DNA from: Agarophyton chilense
Taxonomy: Eukaryota > Rhodophyta > Florideophyceae > Gracilariales > Gracilariaceae
Direction of reading: 5' to 3'
DNA: 64,000 nt
Assembly: GCA_030374765.1 (NCBI GenBank)
Contig: JARGXX010000007.1
Location: 558,001 to 622,000 of the forward strand
Within the stretch, counting starts at the first letter, position 1. Every line of letters starts with the position of its first letter. Positions 9,784-19,595 of the stretch are shown here, piece after piece. A program made the translations under genes and the position numbers. Under the pieces are notes generated by a model, which ran no database searches, was not told where the DNA came from, and was given only the letters and a program-made list of their open reading frames with translations.

Positions 9784-11856
9784 CTAAGCAACCGGCTTGT
9801 CCGTCCGGCGCATTGGTGTCTGAGAAAACCAACTTTTGGATTTCCAATACATGCACGCCGGTAGGCGGCTCCTTTCCTTTTCTGAGAGTGCTTCATAATT
9901 CGTCACGATACGACTCAGATTCTTTGCAGGAAGCGTGCATTTTGCACTCAAATGGTGTTTTCCATAACATGAATAACATATCAAACCGTCACGACGGTTG
10001 GTCAACATAGGATGTGAACGGTATGCCGTGCGAGTATCCACCCATCCGGGTTTCCCGTTCTTAAAACCTCCTTGTGGAGGCACCGTGTAGGGACGGTACA
10101 TAGGGCGACGGCCCTCCATAGCCATTAGGGCTTCCTCGTCCTGAGACTCCGAGTGTGGGAGATCCACTGTAGGTACAGAAGAGTCCGTATATTCCATTAA
10201 ATGGACCTCCTCCTCATGCGAGTCACTCCTTTTGGGTGCCAACGACGAATCTCGTGAGTGCCCTGGAGATTCCAGATGTAGCAGTTTTCTGCGCTCATTA
10301 ACTCTGGAGGAGATCTTCTCCTTACCCATTGAGGTTCCAAAAGCCACTGAACGACGGGGGCTACCACGTGCTCTGGCCGCGTCTCCTTCAGCTTTCGCAA
10401 ACTGAACTAACTCCAAAAAGGAGACTCTTCCATGCTTCTCTCGATATCGAGCTACCAACGAGTTGATGCTCGGGTCCAGCCCGTCGATGTACAAGGTAAT
10501 CTTGTTCTCCGTCGAGTGGAAGTTTCCACAGCGAACTGAAGCGTTGTTAAGCCTTGAGTTGTACTCAGCTTCGCCCTCCTCAGGCTTTTGGGTCACATCC
10601 CTTAGGTCCAGGATCGCCTGACGTATCGCGTTTGATGTCGCGTAACTGCGCAGCAAATACTGCACCGCCTCTGGCCATGAGGTAACGCCGCCTTCATCGG
10701 CTGTCAATGATCTGCATACGGAACGATATTGCTCTAAAGCAAAACCCTTCAGAAAGTGTGGTAAAGACACAAATGCCTGTGGTTCACTCATCTCTAGAGT
10801 GTCTGCTTCGGCAACTAATCGAGTGAGAAACTCGATAACCAGAATGAGGGTCTTCCCATCAAATGTTAAATCATTAAGGCCGATCTTCAATCGTTTGATG
10901 TGATCCTTCACCTTCGCGGTTTCGCGTCTTGAGCGCATCTTGCTCTTCACCTTCAGACGGTAGTACCTGTAATTAAGGACCTTCCGATAAAGCGGATTCG
11001 TGCACGGGAGCACCTTCAATCCTCTGTAAGGTGAGCCTTTTTTTCTCAGTAACCACGAAGACGTGTTCTTCTTCCGAGTTCGGGCCGTTCGATGACCATC
11101 ATCACTGTCGTCTTCATCTGACGTATCTGAATCATCAGAATCATCAGTACTGGAACTGACACCCTCCGTACTTGACGATTCATCACTCGAATCACGTGCG
11201 GACTTCCGCTTCTTACGTCGTGACTTCGACTTCTTCGAACGAGCTTCCTCCAAAGGAGCTCCTTCCTCTTCCAGCACGACTGGTTTAACAGTAGTCTGCG
11301 CATGAACTGCCGCCTCCAGGCGTTCTAAACGAGGGTCAACTCGAGAGAGGACTTCCTCTACAACCACGGTTAAGCCGGGTAGCGCATCGGGCGTATTCCC
11401 GTACCTCTCCAGTACATGGTTCAAATCCTCACGTAGTGTTTTTACTGATGCAGAGACCTGCTTCCTATCGTCCTGACGAACGAGTGCTTGATGGGCACTG
11501 CGTAATTGTTCGACATCAGCGATAAGAGCAGCGATCTGCGATTCCAACGCCACCATGCGCACACGCGAAGTGCTTGAATCAGACTTGAGACGACGCACTT
11601 CCGTGCGCAAATCATCCTCTTCTTGAGGTCCGACGAGCTCAGGGTCAACTACGGCTTCTGTGGTGGGCGTGACTGCCGCTGCCACAGGGGCCGGTACATC
11701 CAAGAGATCTCGTTCATCATTCACCGAGCGTGAGCGCGACATCGCTTGACGATACAGCCGCTCGCCGGCTTCAACAGATGTGGCGAGCCTCCGTTTCGGG
11801 GGTGGTCCCGCAGGACCGGGGCGACCAGTACTTGAGTGGCTTAGGGTCTTCGGCAT
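9784..11856 (-). CDS. Gag of element A (capsid plus zinc knuckle)
   Basis: About 690 codons from a methionine at 11856 (MPKTLSHSS); the frame is open somewhat further upstream without an ATG. In order it shows: an N-terminal Arg/Ser-rich part; a heptad-like coiled-coil segment (LRTEVRRLKSD, then VALESQIAALIADVEQLRSA); a Lys/Arg-rich run with long Ser-Asp tracts (SSTDDSDDSDTSDEDDSDD), which resembles a phosphorylated or nuclear-targeting linker; a retrotransposon capsid-like domain (YRSVCRSLTADEGG, then GEAEYNSRLNNA); and a CX2CX4HX4C zinc knuckle (CYSCYGKHHLSAKC) near the end. Gag forms the particle that packages element RNA. The N-terminal coiled coil plus Ser/Asp linker is longer than in minimal gag proteins. 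Confidence 0.8.
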   Translation of the reverse strand: MPKTLSHSSTGRPGPAGPPPKRRLATSVEAGERLYRQAMSRSRSVNDERDLLDVPAPVAAAVTPTTEAVVDPELVGPQEEDDLRTEVRRLKSDSSTSRVRMVALESQIAALIADVEQLRSAHQALVRQDDRKQVSASVKTLREDLNHVLERYGNTPDALPGLTVVVEEVLSRVDPRLERLEAAVHAQTTVKPVVLEEEGAPLEEARSKKSKSRRKKRKSARDSSDESSSTEGVSSSTDDSDDSDTSDEDDSDDGHRTARTRKKNTSSWLLRKKGSPYRGLKVLPCTNPLYRKVLNYRYYRLKVKSKMRSRRETAKVKDHIKRLKIGLNDLTFDGKTLILVIEFLTRLVAEADTLEMSEPQAFVSLPHFLKGFALEQYRSVCRSLTADEGGVTSWPEAVQYLLRSYATSNAIRQAILDLRDVTQKPEEGEAEYNSRLNNASVRCGNFHSTENKITLYIDGLDPSINSLVARYREKHGRVSFLELVQFAKAEGDAARARGSPRRSVAFGTSMGKEKISSRVNERRKLLHLESPGHSRDSSLAPKRSDSHEEEVHLMEYTDSSVPTVDLPHSESQDEEALMAMEGRRPMYRPYTVPPQGGFKNGKPGWVDTRTAYRSHPMLTNRRDGLICYSCYGKHHLSAKCTLPAKNLSRIVTNYEALSEKERSRLPACMYWKSKSWFSQTPMRRTDKPVA

Positions 11857-12054
11857 CCTAGACCAAACCTGAGTCCAGGTGCGAACTAAATGGTGCCTTC
11901 GACTTCTCGACCACGTGTTCAACCACGATGAATTCCGCAATTGCCGGAGGTGGTTTGATAAACAATAACTGTAGTGATTCCACTTCTTCCAAGTATCGAT
12001 ATCGATTCCACGTTCCAGGAACGAATTGTTCAGTGCAGCTGACCACAGTGGTTC

Positions 12055-12069
12055 TAAGTCGGGAGACCA
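12055..12069 (-). promoter_or_regulatory. Primer-binding-like site of element A
   Basis: On the minus strand TGGTCTCCCGACTTA begins two bases after the 5' LTR. TGG is the complement of a tRNA 3' CCA end. The same 14-mer TGGTCTCCCGACTT occurs next to the 5' LTR of element C. I cannot assign the tRNA from memory; it is not the common initiator-Met site (TGGTATCAGAGC). Confidence 0.65.
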
Positions 12070-12071
12070 CT

Positions 12072-12787
12072 TCTATTATCCGCTCTAACGGAGAGAGCAG
12101 ACACCTGCGACAGCGTTCGGACTGCCGATGGGTCGCTTGCGGCGAAGGAAAAGGGGTGGTAGAGCTACAACACCAGCGAGCTGGAAGTGGGGTGTAAGGC
12201 CACTACTCGCCAGCGATTGTGAACAGTGCAACTGTAAAACGTTGATGGAACGTAGGTACGAGACGGCTCGTGAAGTGGTTGGGGGCTGACTATCTATTAT
12301 AGCTCGTCCGGATCTCCTGTTAAGGAATCCTAAGCGAGGAACAGAATAGTCATGATGCCCATGTTGTCTCCTTTACTTGGAGTCGGCGCTCACCTCTGGT
12401 ACACTATATACTGTGTACCAGGGTGAGTGCCCAAATAAATATATAAATAGTACCCAGTAGTCAGCCACTTAGCCAAACCATTGTATGGGTATGGTCCCTA
12501 ATGGACGTCTAGCTACAAAGGGTAGTACAGCCCTCCACGTGGATCGCCACTACATGCGCCGTTGCCAATATGGCAATCCCCTAGGAAGGGTCGCAACTAT
12601 GCGCGCGCCGTGGTAAGCCACTCGACCAATGACGCCACTTGTTCCACTAAGACATTCTGCCTCTAGGCATCCTATGCGGGATGCCTTTTCATATCACAAT
12701 GCTGATGACAACACTCACTTATGAGTTCCAACCGCGACTTCGCGAAAACCCAACCTATCGGATTCCCCGACATAGTAGAATACTACA
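12072..12787 (-). repeat. 5' LTR of element A
   Basis: 716 bp, the same length as the 3' LTR and about 97% identical. The outer end ACTACA abuts the AAGAT duplication. It contains the conserved hairpin (12386-12430), the AATAAATATATAAATA box and a second small hairpin, AGGCATCC mirrored by GGATGCCT, near 12665. Confidence 0.92.
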
Positions 12788-12792
12788 AAGAT
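12788..12792. repeat. Target-site duplication of element A (right copy)
   Basis: AAGAT following the terminal CA of the right LTR. Confidence 0.9.
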
Positions 12793-13045
12793 GAAATAGA
12801 AAATCCATATATGGCTGTTACCGGCATTCATATAATGGAGACCAATTGAAAACAAAGAAAATCAGATGGTTCCTTGACGTCTCAAACATATCAAGGACTA
12901 TAAAAAATCTGCAAAACCACTTACAAATCAAAACTTGTTTGTTTAGAATGCAAAAAATTACAATGATATGGATGTTTATATATGTCACAGTGAAACTGGT
13001 CGTGATTGTTTTGTAGATCATCTGCGTGAGATTTATTACACTTGA
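12793..13045 (+). pseudogene. PiggyBac transposase C-terminal Cys/His finger
   Basis: The continuation of the transposase beyond element A. A basic linker (KQRKSDGSLTSQ) is followed by Cys pairs (ICKTTYKSKLVCLECKK). In another frame the final YICHSETGRDCFVDHLRE runs to a TGA at 13043-13045. This is the small zinc-binding domain found at the C-terminus of PiggyBac-type transposases, thought to bind transposon ends. Stops and a frame change break it. Its position right after the AAGAT duplication shows that element A landed inside the transposase gene. Confidence 0.65.
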
Positions 13046-13537
13046 ACCACCATTTAGTCAACAATTTTTATGGTCGTGTGTCAACATGGGTTTTAAAAGC
13101 ATAAAGAAAAGTTCCAAAAACCTTTAGCTCCCTACTAATTCAATCCGCGTTATTCAATTTGCCAGATATATTTTGGTCTCTGACGAAACAATCCGTTTAG
13201 CGAATGTCACCTTATTCTTTCTGCTGTTCAAGAGGACGCAAATGCGTTCCTAGATCATAAAAATTTTTAGATTTAGTCCAGCTTCCTTAGAAGTTTTCGA
13301 GTGTTACTGAACTTAGCGAGGGTTGAACCCTGTTTGTATCAGTTTCCGAGCGGTCGTGAAACCACTGAGCTGCTCTTACTGAAGAAAACAGTCTAAGGAA
13401 TGTACTTAAAAGCAGGAGGAACATGGTTACAAAATTAGTTTTCTACTTAGAAAATTAAATACGCCGCTGCAGTGTGGAACCCAGCGATTTTTACCAATAT
13501 GTTGGAAAATAGAACTTGCATCACATGAGGCCAAGCT
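13046..13537. other. 3' non-coding part of the PiggyBac-like element
   Basis: Between the transposase stop and the right inverted end. AT-rich, with no recognised gene. An extra inverted motif (CACATGAGGCC with GGCCTCGTGTG) straddles its right edge. Confidence 0.45.
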
Positions 13538-13595
13538 GGCCTCGTGTGAGGCCAATCCGCCGGGCGACTAGACACTAGAGAGTCGAGTCGCAATT
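13538..13595 (-). repeat. Right inverted end of PiggyBac-like element
   Basis: GGCCTCGTGTGAGGCC (13538-13553), then TAGACACTAGAGAG and GTCGAGTCGC. On the opposite strand this repeats the motif order of 876-929: CTCTCTAG, one variable base, GTCTA, then a GGCCTC...GAGGCC palindrome. Confidence 0.6.
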
Positions 13596-15113
13596 CTACT
13601 ACTGTAGAAGAAATGTCCTATTGGTTGTGATTGGATAAGGTCGCATATGCGGAAGCTGAAATAAAAGAGAATGGCCTAGAAGCGGTTATAGCGGGCAGTG
13701 GAGGACAATCTTCAAAGGGGTTTCTTCGCACGACTTAGAGAGTTCGCTCGCTTGAGGACTAGCTTGAGCTATGACAAGCTATACCGCTATTGCGGGCTGA
13801 CGGCCGGTTAAGACCGGAAGTGCACACTGGTGGAACACGTGGACTGCACGGATGCCGACGCTCGAGTGCGAGGCGTGCCACACGTGGCCCGGATTCTACC
13901 TAATGGTTCGTATTATTTAGTATTTTTTAGTATTTATTTAGCTACGCTATCGCTATTTAGTGTCTATTTTTCGGGCGCGCTCCCATTGTCAGGGGCCACG
14001 CGCCACACTACTTAGGAGGTTGAGCACTGCTCCCCAGTAAACACCCTCTTGGGAGACCAAGGAGGGAGTCTTGGCTCTGAACTTTTCGCCTTCGACGCGT
14101 CTTCACCGCATACTGCGTGAGCGCCCGTCGCACGTTAGTTCATCCACCCCTCTGTCGACCAGAGTGCTACCCCCACCGTGGGCTCATATTTAATCGCCGA
14201 CACTTGTCGTAGTCTCGCCCCTGTATAGGGTTTCGCCCCCGTTTTCTTCTTGTTCCCCTTTTTGGCTCTCGTGAGTGGCCGCCTCACTCACCTCGCTCGT
14301 CCACCTCATACGAGTGTTTCCTCGCTCCTTTTCCGACAATCTCCGTGGTACCGCTCCGCCTAGGATTGGTCACAACCCGGACTGTGCCGTGCTTACCTAA
14401 ACACTCTAGGTATATCCCGCCAGATTGGCCTCGGTCTTACACCCGACTTCGTCGTGCCTATCCAGAGTGGCTCTGTTTCTGTGCTCCGCTGGGACGCGTC
14501 TCCTCCGCCGTAGGCGTGTCTCTCAAGAGAGGAAGATCCCGAACATCTTCGTGGTGTCTCCGCTCCAAGCGTTGCCCTACAGGCAAGGTGCTGGTGGACA
14601 TGCTGTGGAGGCTTGTTGCGGGCGGCTGTTGTTGTTATGAGTATTTCCCAATTGGGTTCTAAGTTGGAAACGTTAACAAGCTATACGTTCATCAACAGGG
14701 GCAGACTATCACTTATTCACATCGAGAAAGTGCTAAGCAAGAGTGCAACTCCTGGTGGAGAGATTTATACCTCTCCAGAATGCACACACTCTCCCTGATT
14801 GTCTGACTACTACAGACTGTACGCACCCGGAATTCACCAACCTGGTTGGCACATTTCAAAAAGTAAAATTACGATAACATGAAAATTGCTGAATTCTACA
14901 AAGACTACTTCACTAAAGATGCTGAAAATTGTGCATGAAGGAAGCTTCAGGTGTCCATGAGCATTCCGACCATGCAATAGGCTGTAATTCGTTGTCTCCC
15001 CTTCTCAATGCACCTCAACAACGATATTCTTTACCTTCCAATTCTCTCGGTTGCACTAAAACATGACGATGGCTGTCGCAACTGAGGTTTATGTAACGGC
15101 CTCACCAAATTAA
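13596..15113. other. GC-richer block, unassigned; possible old LTR or leader
   Basis: No protein-like frame. The part 13600-14650 is clearly GC-richer than the surroundings and has a base texture like LTR/leader DNA. However, no second copy in the window and no paired ends were found. CTTGGGAGACCAAGG near 14050 resembles half of the primer-binding-like site of elements A and C, without an LTR end next to it. Confidence 0.3.
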
Positions 15114-15933
15114 ATTGCACATCCCAACACGAGTTCCTCTTTGGCAACAGACGCTTCTGCCCTCGCCTTCGCCGAGTTTCTCCCGTATAAAGAAGGTCAG
15201 CATTTGCGTTTCAAGCCAGGAGAAGACTTTATCCTTGTTCGAGAGGTATGCCCTGCTAAGGTTCACGTTGCTTCAGATGGTCAAACATCCAAGCAGTTCG
15301 GGAAAGAATGCGTCAAGGTCTTCGATGATCCGCAGATGGAAACCGCGATCGCATAAAAAATTTTTAAAGACAAATGTAAGCCACTACAAGAGTATTTCGA
15401 CAAAGAAGATGAAGTTACGAAGCGGTTTTATAAGATAGCTGGTGAGGAGATGCGCGAGCTTCACGACATGATGCCACAAATGCCTGAAGCATGAGAAGAC
15501 ATGTTAACCAAGAAAAAGAAAGAGGAGAGCCATGAAAAAGAAAAAGAAAGACAAAAGAAAACGGATTGGAAGGTGGTCGGTTGCGATGGCACTCAAAAGA
15601 AAAGAGAAAGATGAAGAGAGTGATGTTGACGAAAAGAATAGATCAAACGAAGGTTGAGGGGAGTAACAGAGAAAGAAGAAAAAGAGTCGGACTAATCAAA
15701 CCTATGATATGGTTGGAAAGCTCGCAATTTATAGTGGTCATTTGTGGAAAATAAACTTGGCAATGGTGGATCTGGAAAGTGCTCAGATGGACTTCCAACC
15801 GGACTAGGATGAGAAAGATCATGAAGAGCCGAAGCAAAAGCGACAAGAGCGGCGGGAGGACAGGGAAGCGGCACAATATATTGAGCTAGAGAAGTTTCGC
15901 ATCATGTTTCTGGCGACGAAGGGTGGAAAGTGA
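15114..15933 (+). pseudogene. Myb/SANT-like protein with coiled basic tail, decayed
   Basis: The frame is open from 15114 with no ATG. Residues LRFKPGEDFILVREVCPAK fit the first helix of a Myb/SANT-type DNA-binding domain. They are followed by a Lys/Glu-rich segment (15430-15560) and, further on, an Arg/Glu-rich coiled coil with the closing pattern REDREAAQYIELEKFRIMF before a TGA at 15931-15933. Proteins with this order (SANT-like head, charged coiled tail ending in ELEKF) are common in oomycete genomes and often linked to transposons; that link is from general knowledge. Several stops and frame changes interrupt it. It could be a transposon-associated regulator or a host pseudogene. Introns cannot be excluded as the cause of some breaks. 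Confidence 0.35.
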
Positions 15934-17354
15934 GACTTTATGAGGCCGTCAACATGAGTTGCTTTTTGCATTTTGGGAGCCAACTTACTCAATGGATTTT
16001 GCAATGCAACTCCAATATGTCACGAGCTTCTCCTGGCGAATAGCATCTTCAAAAAGGCTTACAAAAGCTCTCCGGGGCTGCCAAAAAGTCCATTCTCTTC
16101 CCGCCTTTGCATGGCTCGTGACGTGGAATTTATCCTCGCCTCCTCGTAACCCCCTGATGACAGTGTTTAATCGTTGTAAGCTAATAACTTTTCTAGGGTG
16201 GGTGCTCAACATTTTTATTAAAGTTTTAAAATCTATTACATGGTTATGCGTCTACCAGAAATCGCTTAGTTAATTTCTTTTCGGTATGTGAGGTGGTTGC
16301 TACCCTGAAAAGGCACTTCCAAGTACAATCCTCGATTGTACCCAGAATCATACAGGCAGTATCTGTTGTTACCTATGTTGAGCAAATCGGGTAAGATCGA
16401 CTTAAAACCCCTCATTACATATAACTCCCAATCGCGCCGACGCGATTCCATAGTGCCATGAGCATTCATGATCCATCCATTTGTTGTGTTCTCCACTTCG
16501 AACTCAAACTAGTTTTTCCTGTTATGTCCTTTGTAAACCACCATTTGTCGCTTGTTTTATTCAGGGCAGGCGAAGCCTATTACGTTGCCGTCAACAAATC
16601 CTAAGCGGATTTCGAGAACATCTCATTTATCATGAATAACTTTGGCGTAATCTAAGTTTCTCTATGCCATGACTTCATTGTCAATTATACCATTCTAACA
16701 TAGCCCCAGCTTTCAACAAATTGCTCTATGTTTTCACTGAACATTGGAAAGGGTTGAAGATGTTATCTGCCGAACATTTTTTTTATATCGTTTTATCGCA
16801 CTGATGACGCTAACCGACGCAGTATCAAACAAAAAACTAGTTTCATATCATCAAAGTACCTATTTCAATTCTTTATCGTCTTCTCAGCAGGCCAATTAAT
16901 CGTTTTATCAAGTTTATTATGTTCTGCTATCGAAAATGAAATGTAGACGCCATTTTCTGGGCTGCTAATGGCGCGGGTGGTGACAGACCCAGTAGAACGA
17001 AATGCCAGGGGGTACCAGTCTACAACCGTAGACAAAACGACAGAGGCCGGCGGAAACGGCCAACCAGTAAAGGCCCAGGGAGCACTAACAAACGATACAA
17101 CCACTCCGAAGAACACCTACGAGCGCCCGCAAGCCACTGCAGGGCTGCACTCGTAGTAGGGAAAGCTTGATGCTAAAGACGGCAAGAGACCAAGCCGCCA
17201 AGGAAAGTGAAAGGGGGAAGCAGGGCAGAGAGAGAAACAGTTTATGGCAAAAGAGGCCCGGACGGGGCTGAGAGAAGTGAGGTTGCCCCAGGAGCTTCCG
17301 GGGAAAAGTGGTCTCTCCCGCAGAGTTGGCGCCGAAGCGCTCGGCTCGGGGGTT
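15934..17354. other. Mostly anonymous; minus-strand leader-like part at 16960-17354
   Basis: 15934-16960 shows nothing recognisable. 16960-17354 is GC-richer and, on minus, lies downstream of a good TATA box (CTATATAAA). It ends near 16865 in a short frame with a faint resemblance to a copia gag start (NKLDKTINWPAEK). This is too weak to call. Confidence 0.25.
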
Positions 17355-17496
17355 TATATAGACGATCAGAATATTGCATAAACTCCACTCATGCATAAGA
17401 CAAAGCCCAAAAGCTACACCCGTAGCCTTGAATTTGGGACGTCTTCTAGTAGAACTCCCTAGGAAAGGCTCTGTCTATTCTGATGACGTCTATATA
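17355..17496. promoter_or_regulatory. Mirrored pair of TATA-box motifs (divergent promoter-like)
   Basis: On plus, TATTCTGATGACGTCTATATA (17476-17496) is followed by ATAC, giving a TATATAA box. On minus, the same motif, TATTCTGATCGTCTATATAA (reading from 17373 to below 17355), faces the other way. The two copies are inverted and about 100 bp apart. This looks like a bidirectional promoter or the ends of a small inverted element. Confidence 0.4.
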
Positions 17497-18180
17497 ATAC
17501 GTGGTTGGAATCTGGAATCACCAGTTCCACGGTTTCATCCAAACATGAATCCTACAACCTTGATTCGAGAGATGACCTGACGACGATACCGACTCATCCA
17601 GCCGCGAGCCGGTATACGCGCCGGTGTTGGACCTTGAAGCCGAAGAATTGGACAGTGAAGTGGACCAGAGCGTCACCCATGCGTCTGTGGAAGCGGTCGT
17701 AGACCAGTTGTAACTGGTCGTGGACAACGCTATGGCTGGCCACCCTCAACCTGACAACGCGGTCAAAGTCGACGCAGTACGTTGCGGCGACGCAGCCTGT
17801 TTGGGCGACACAGCGCGGTTGGGCAGGCCACGCTGTGAGAGGGACGGAGGCGGTGGAGGCGAAGGCCGCGAAGGCGGAAGAGGCTGTTGGGGCGCAGACA
17901 AGGGGCTGTTGGGGCGCAGACAAGGGAGAGGATTCATGCGCGCTGCGACGGCAGAGCGACGATGGGGCACTTCACGAAGCGCGGCAGGTTGGTGATGCGG
18001 GCGCAAAGGCGGCCGAAAGCTGCGACGACAGCGGGGAGCCAGACGGTGCTGGGGGGCGGCGGTGGCCGAGGAAGAAGGAGCAAACGGAGGAGGACGGAGA
18101 TGGCGCCGCGAACGGTGGCGGCGCCGTCTTGGGTGATGGAGACCGGTAAGGGCGCCTGGCCGGTTTTGGAGCGGGGTGGT
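17497..18180 (+). other. GC-rich block with short protein-like frame
   Basis: Downstream of the plus-facing TATA motif. One frame near 17575-17710 reads as acidic protein-like sequence (DDDTDSSSREP, then LDLEAEELDSEVDQ) but lacks an ATG in frame. The rest is Ala/Gly/Arg-rich in every frame because of base composition. No family recognised. Confidence 0.25.
17882..17925 (+). repeat. 22-bp tandem duplication
   Basis: GGCTGTTGGGGCGCAGACAA occurs twice in a row with a 22-bp period inside the GC-rich block. Confidence 0.8.
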
Positions 18181-19450
18181 GTGTTTTGAAGCGAATCTCA
18201 ATCTCGAGATTTGCTTCCACTTCCACCATCCCAACTGGCCATTCCACACCAACCAATCTTCGGTGTGGAAGTCCCAGGTGCAGGGACAGGGGGCTTGCTC
18301 TGGTCCACAGGACAGGTACCGGGAGACATCCCCCTGTCCTTGCTGGGCGGTTACATGAAAGAATATCAAAGCTTCGCTGTCGCCATAATAATTTAAATTG
18401 ATGGAAAAGTCGATGTAATTTTTCCTACTCCTTCGTTGCAGTACATGGCAGAGTTTTACATTTTTTTGGTGAAAGCCTGAGCTAAAATATATCAGTGCCA
18501 ATTTTCTCGAAAAAGAAGAACTTTTTACTCTTTGATGCCTAGCCACGGCCAGAATGTTTACCTTGGGTTTAAGTGTTCTGAATCTGCATAGGGATAACGT
18601 GAATTTTCCGCTGTGCATCTTCAACTCCTCTCTCTCAGAGTGCAATTATCAGTCCTGAGTACAGAAAAGGATGTTCGTAATACTCATGCGTGATAACCTT
18701 TACTTCAATGGCGTACATTACTCCTAATAATTCAGGAATCGTTCTTCAGAATTACACGTCACCCACTGGTAGTTCTGAAAAGTTCAAATAATGTTCGAGA
18801 ATTCTCGGATGCGCACAGTCCATGTTTTCGGTATTGTTCGCACTTGTTGCAATTCAAAAGCATTCTTTTTTTTCGCTACCAAACGCGCACAAAAGCTCGG
18901 TTTCCTGGGGACCATGCAGTGAAAGCGAGAGATTTTTGAGCCGTTCCTACTGGAGCTAACTTTATTTCGGTTCTTTGTAAATGTAGCTAATGTTGAGTGA
19001 CAATTTCGCCCACAACGTATGGAGTACATCTTATATGTTTGTTTAAACCATGATTCAGAATAACTTATACATAAAAAATTGCCGGCTGTGTTGTTTTCCT
19101 TCTAAAAAGAAATTGCTTCATTGTAATTATGATATGTAGGAAATAAAATAGGCCAAATTTTACAAAAATATTGATGATGCTCAACATGACAGCCACCGAA
19201 TTCTGTTCTATTTCTTTCAAGATGGTCCATGGAAAAGTAATTAAAACGGGGTTGTTCTATTTAAATTCCACGAAGAATCTGGACTCCGGTCTGATGACGA
19301 TGCAGGTTTTTCGCCGACATTCTCAACCGATCTCAAAGATGAAATGAGACAGAGGTTAAAAAGATGTATTCGAATCGTTCTTTGGAGTATGCAAAGCCTT
19401 ACTGTCGTGGTACAACTCTGGCCCGTGTTGTAAGCGCTGCGATCTGATAT
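18181..19450. other. Non-coding, nothing recognised
   Basis: Mixed composition. A 299-codon minus-strand frame here is low-complexity Pro/Arg/Ser and was rejected. No repeat partner seen. Confidence 0.4.
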
Positions 19451-19454
19451 TGCG

Positions 19455-19595
19455 GTGTAATGATGACGCGCCGCAGTGAGCCGCCTGAGCGGAGTGGAGA
19501 ACTTGTCGAGAGCGCAGCAGCCCAATGCTGAAGCGTAATGATGGCGCGTCACAGTCAGCCGCATGAGCGGAGTGGTTAGCTCGAACACTGCTGGG
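19455..19595 (+). repeat. Imperfect tandem repeat, about 76-bp period
   Basis: AATGATGACGCGCCGCAGTG, then AGCCGCCTGAGCGGAGTGG, is followed about 76 bp later by AATGATGGCGCGTCACAGTC and AGCCGCATGAGCGGAGTGG. A partial earlier unit may begin near 19430. Confidence 0.65.

Larger units (their letters stand above)
2968..12787 (-). mobile_element. Element A: Ty3/gypsy chromovirus, LTR to LTR
   Basis: A complete-length 9,820-bp element on the minus strand. Its parts, in element order, are: 5' LTR (12072-12787), primer-binding-like site (12055-12069), gag, aspartic protease, reverse transcriptase/RNase H, integrase with a C-terminal chromodomain, a plus-strand open frame, a polypurine tract (3684-3693 on minus) and the 3' LTR (2968-3683). 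It has a perfect 5-bp target duplication. The LTRs differ at roughly 22 of 716 positions by eye (about 97% identity), so it is fairly young among the elements here. gag is open but pol is broken, with only a handful of breaks. It sits inside a PiggyBac transposase gene and is therefore younger than that transposon. Confidence 0.92.
876..13595 (+). mobile_element. PiggyBac-like DNA transposon, split by an LTR retrotransposon
   Basis: Related inverted ends lie at 876-929 and 13538-13595, and a broken PiggyBac-family transposase lies between them on the plus strand. Without the 9.82-kb LTR element (2968-12787) and one copy of its 5-bp target duplication, the transposon is about 2.9 kb, a normal size for PiggyBac. 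The transposase is interrupted between its catalytic core and its C-terminal Cys/His finger. The outermost ends and the expected TTAA target duplication could not be placed with certainty, so the true limits may lie some tens of bases further out. The many stops and frame changes show that this copy is long dead and older than the LTR element inside it. Confidence 0.7.

Noticed and set aside
14040-14070. Primer-binding site (TGGTCTCCC on minus) of a further LTR element
   Set aside because: Only nine bases match, no LTR terminus adjoins it, and no second LTR copy exists in the window.
17746-18645. 299-codon minus-strand open frame
   Set aside because: Pro/Arg/Ser low complexity caused by the GC-rich block; no domain, and composition changes abruptly along it.
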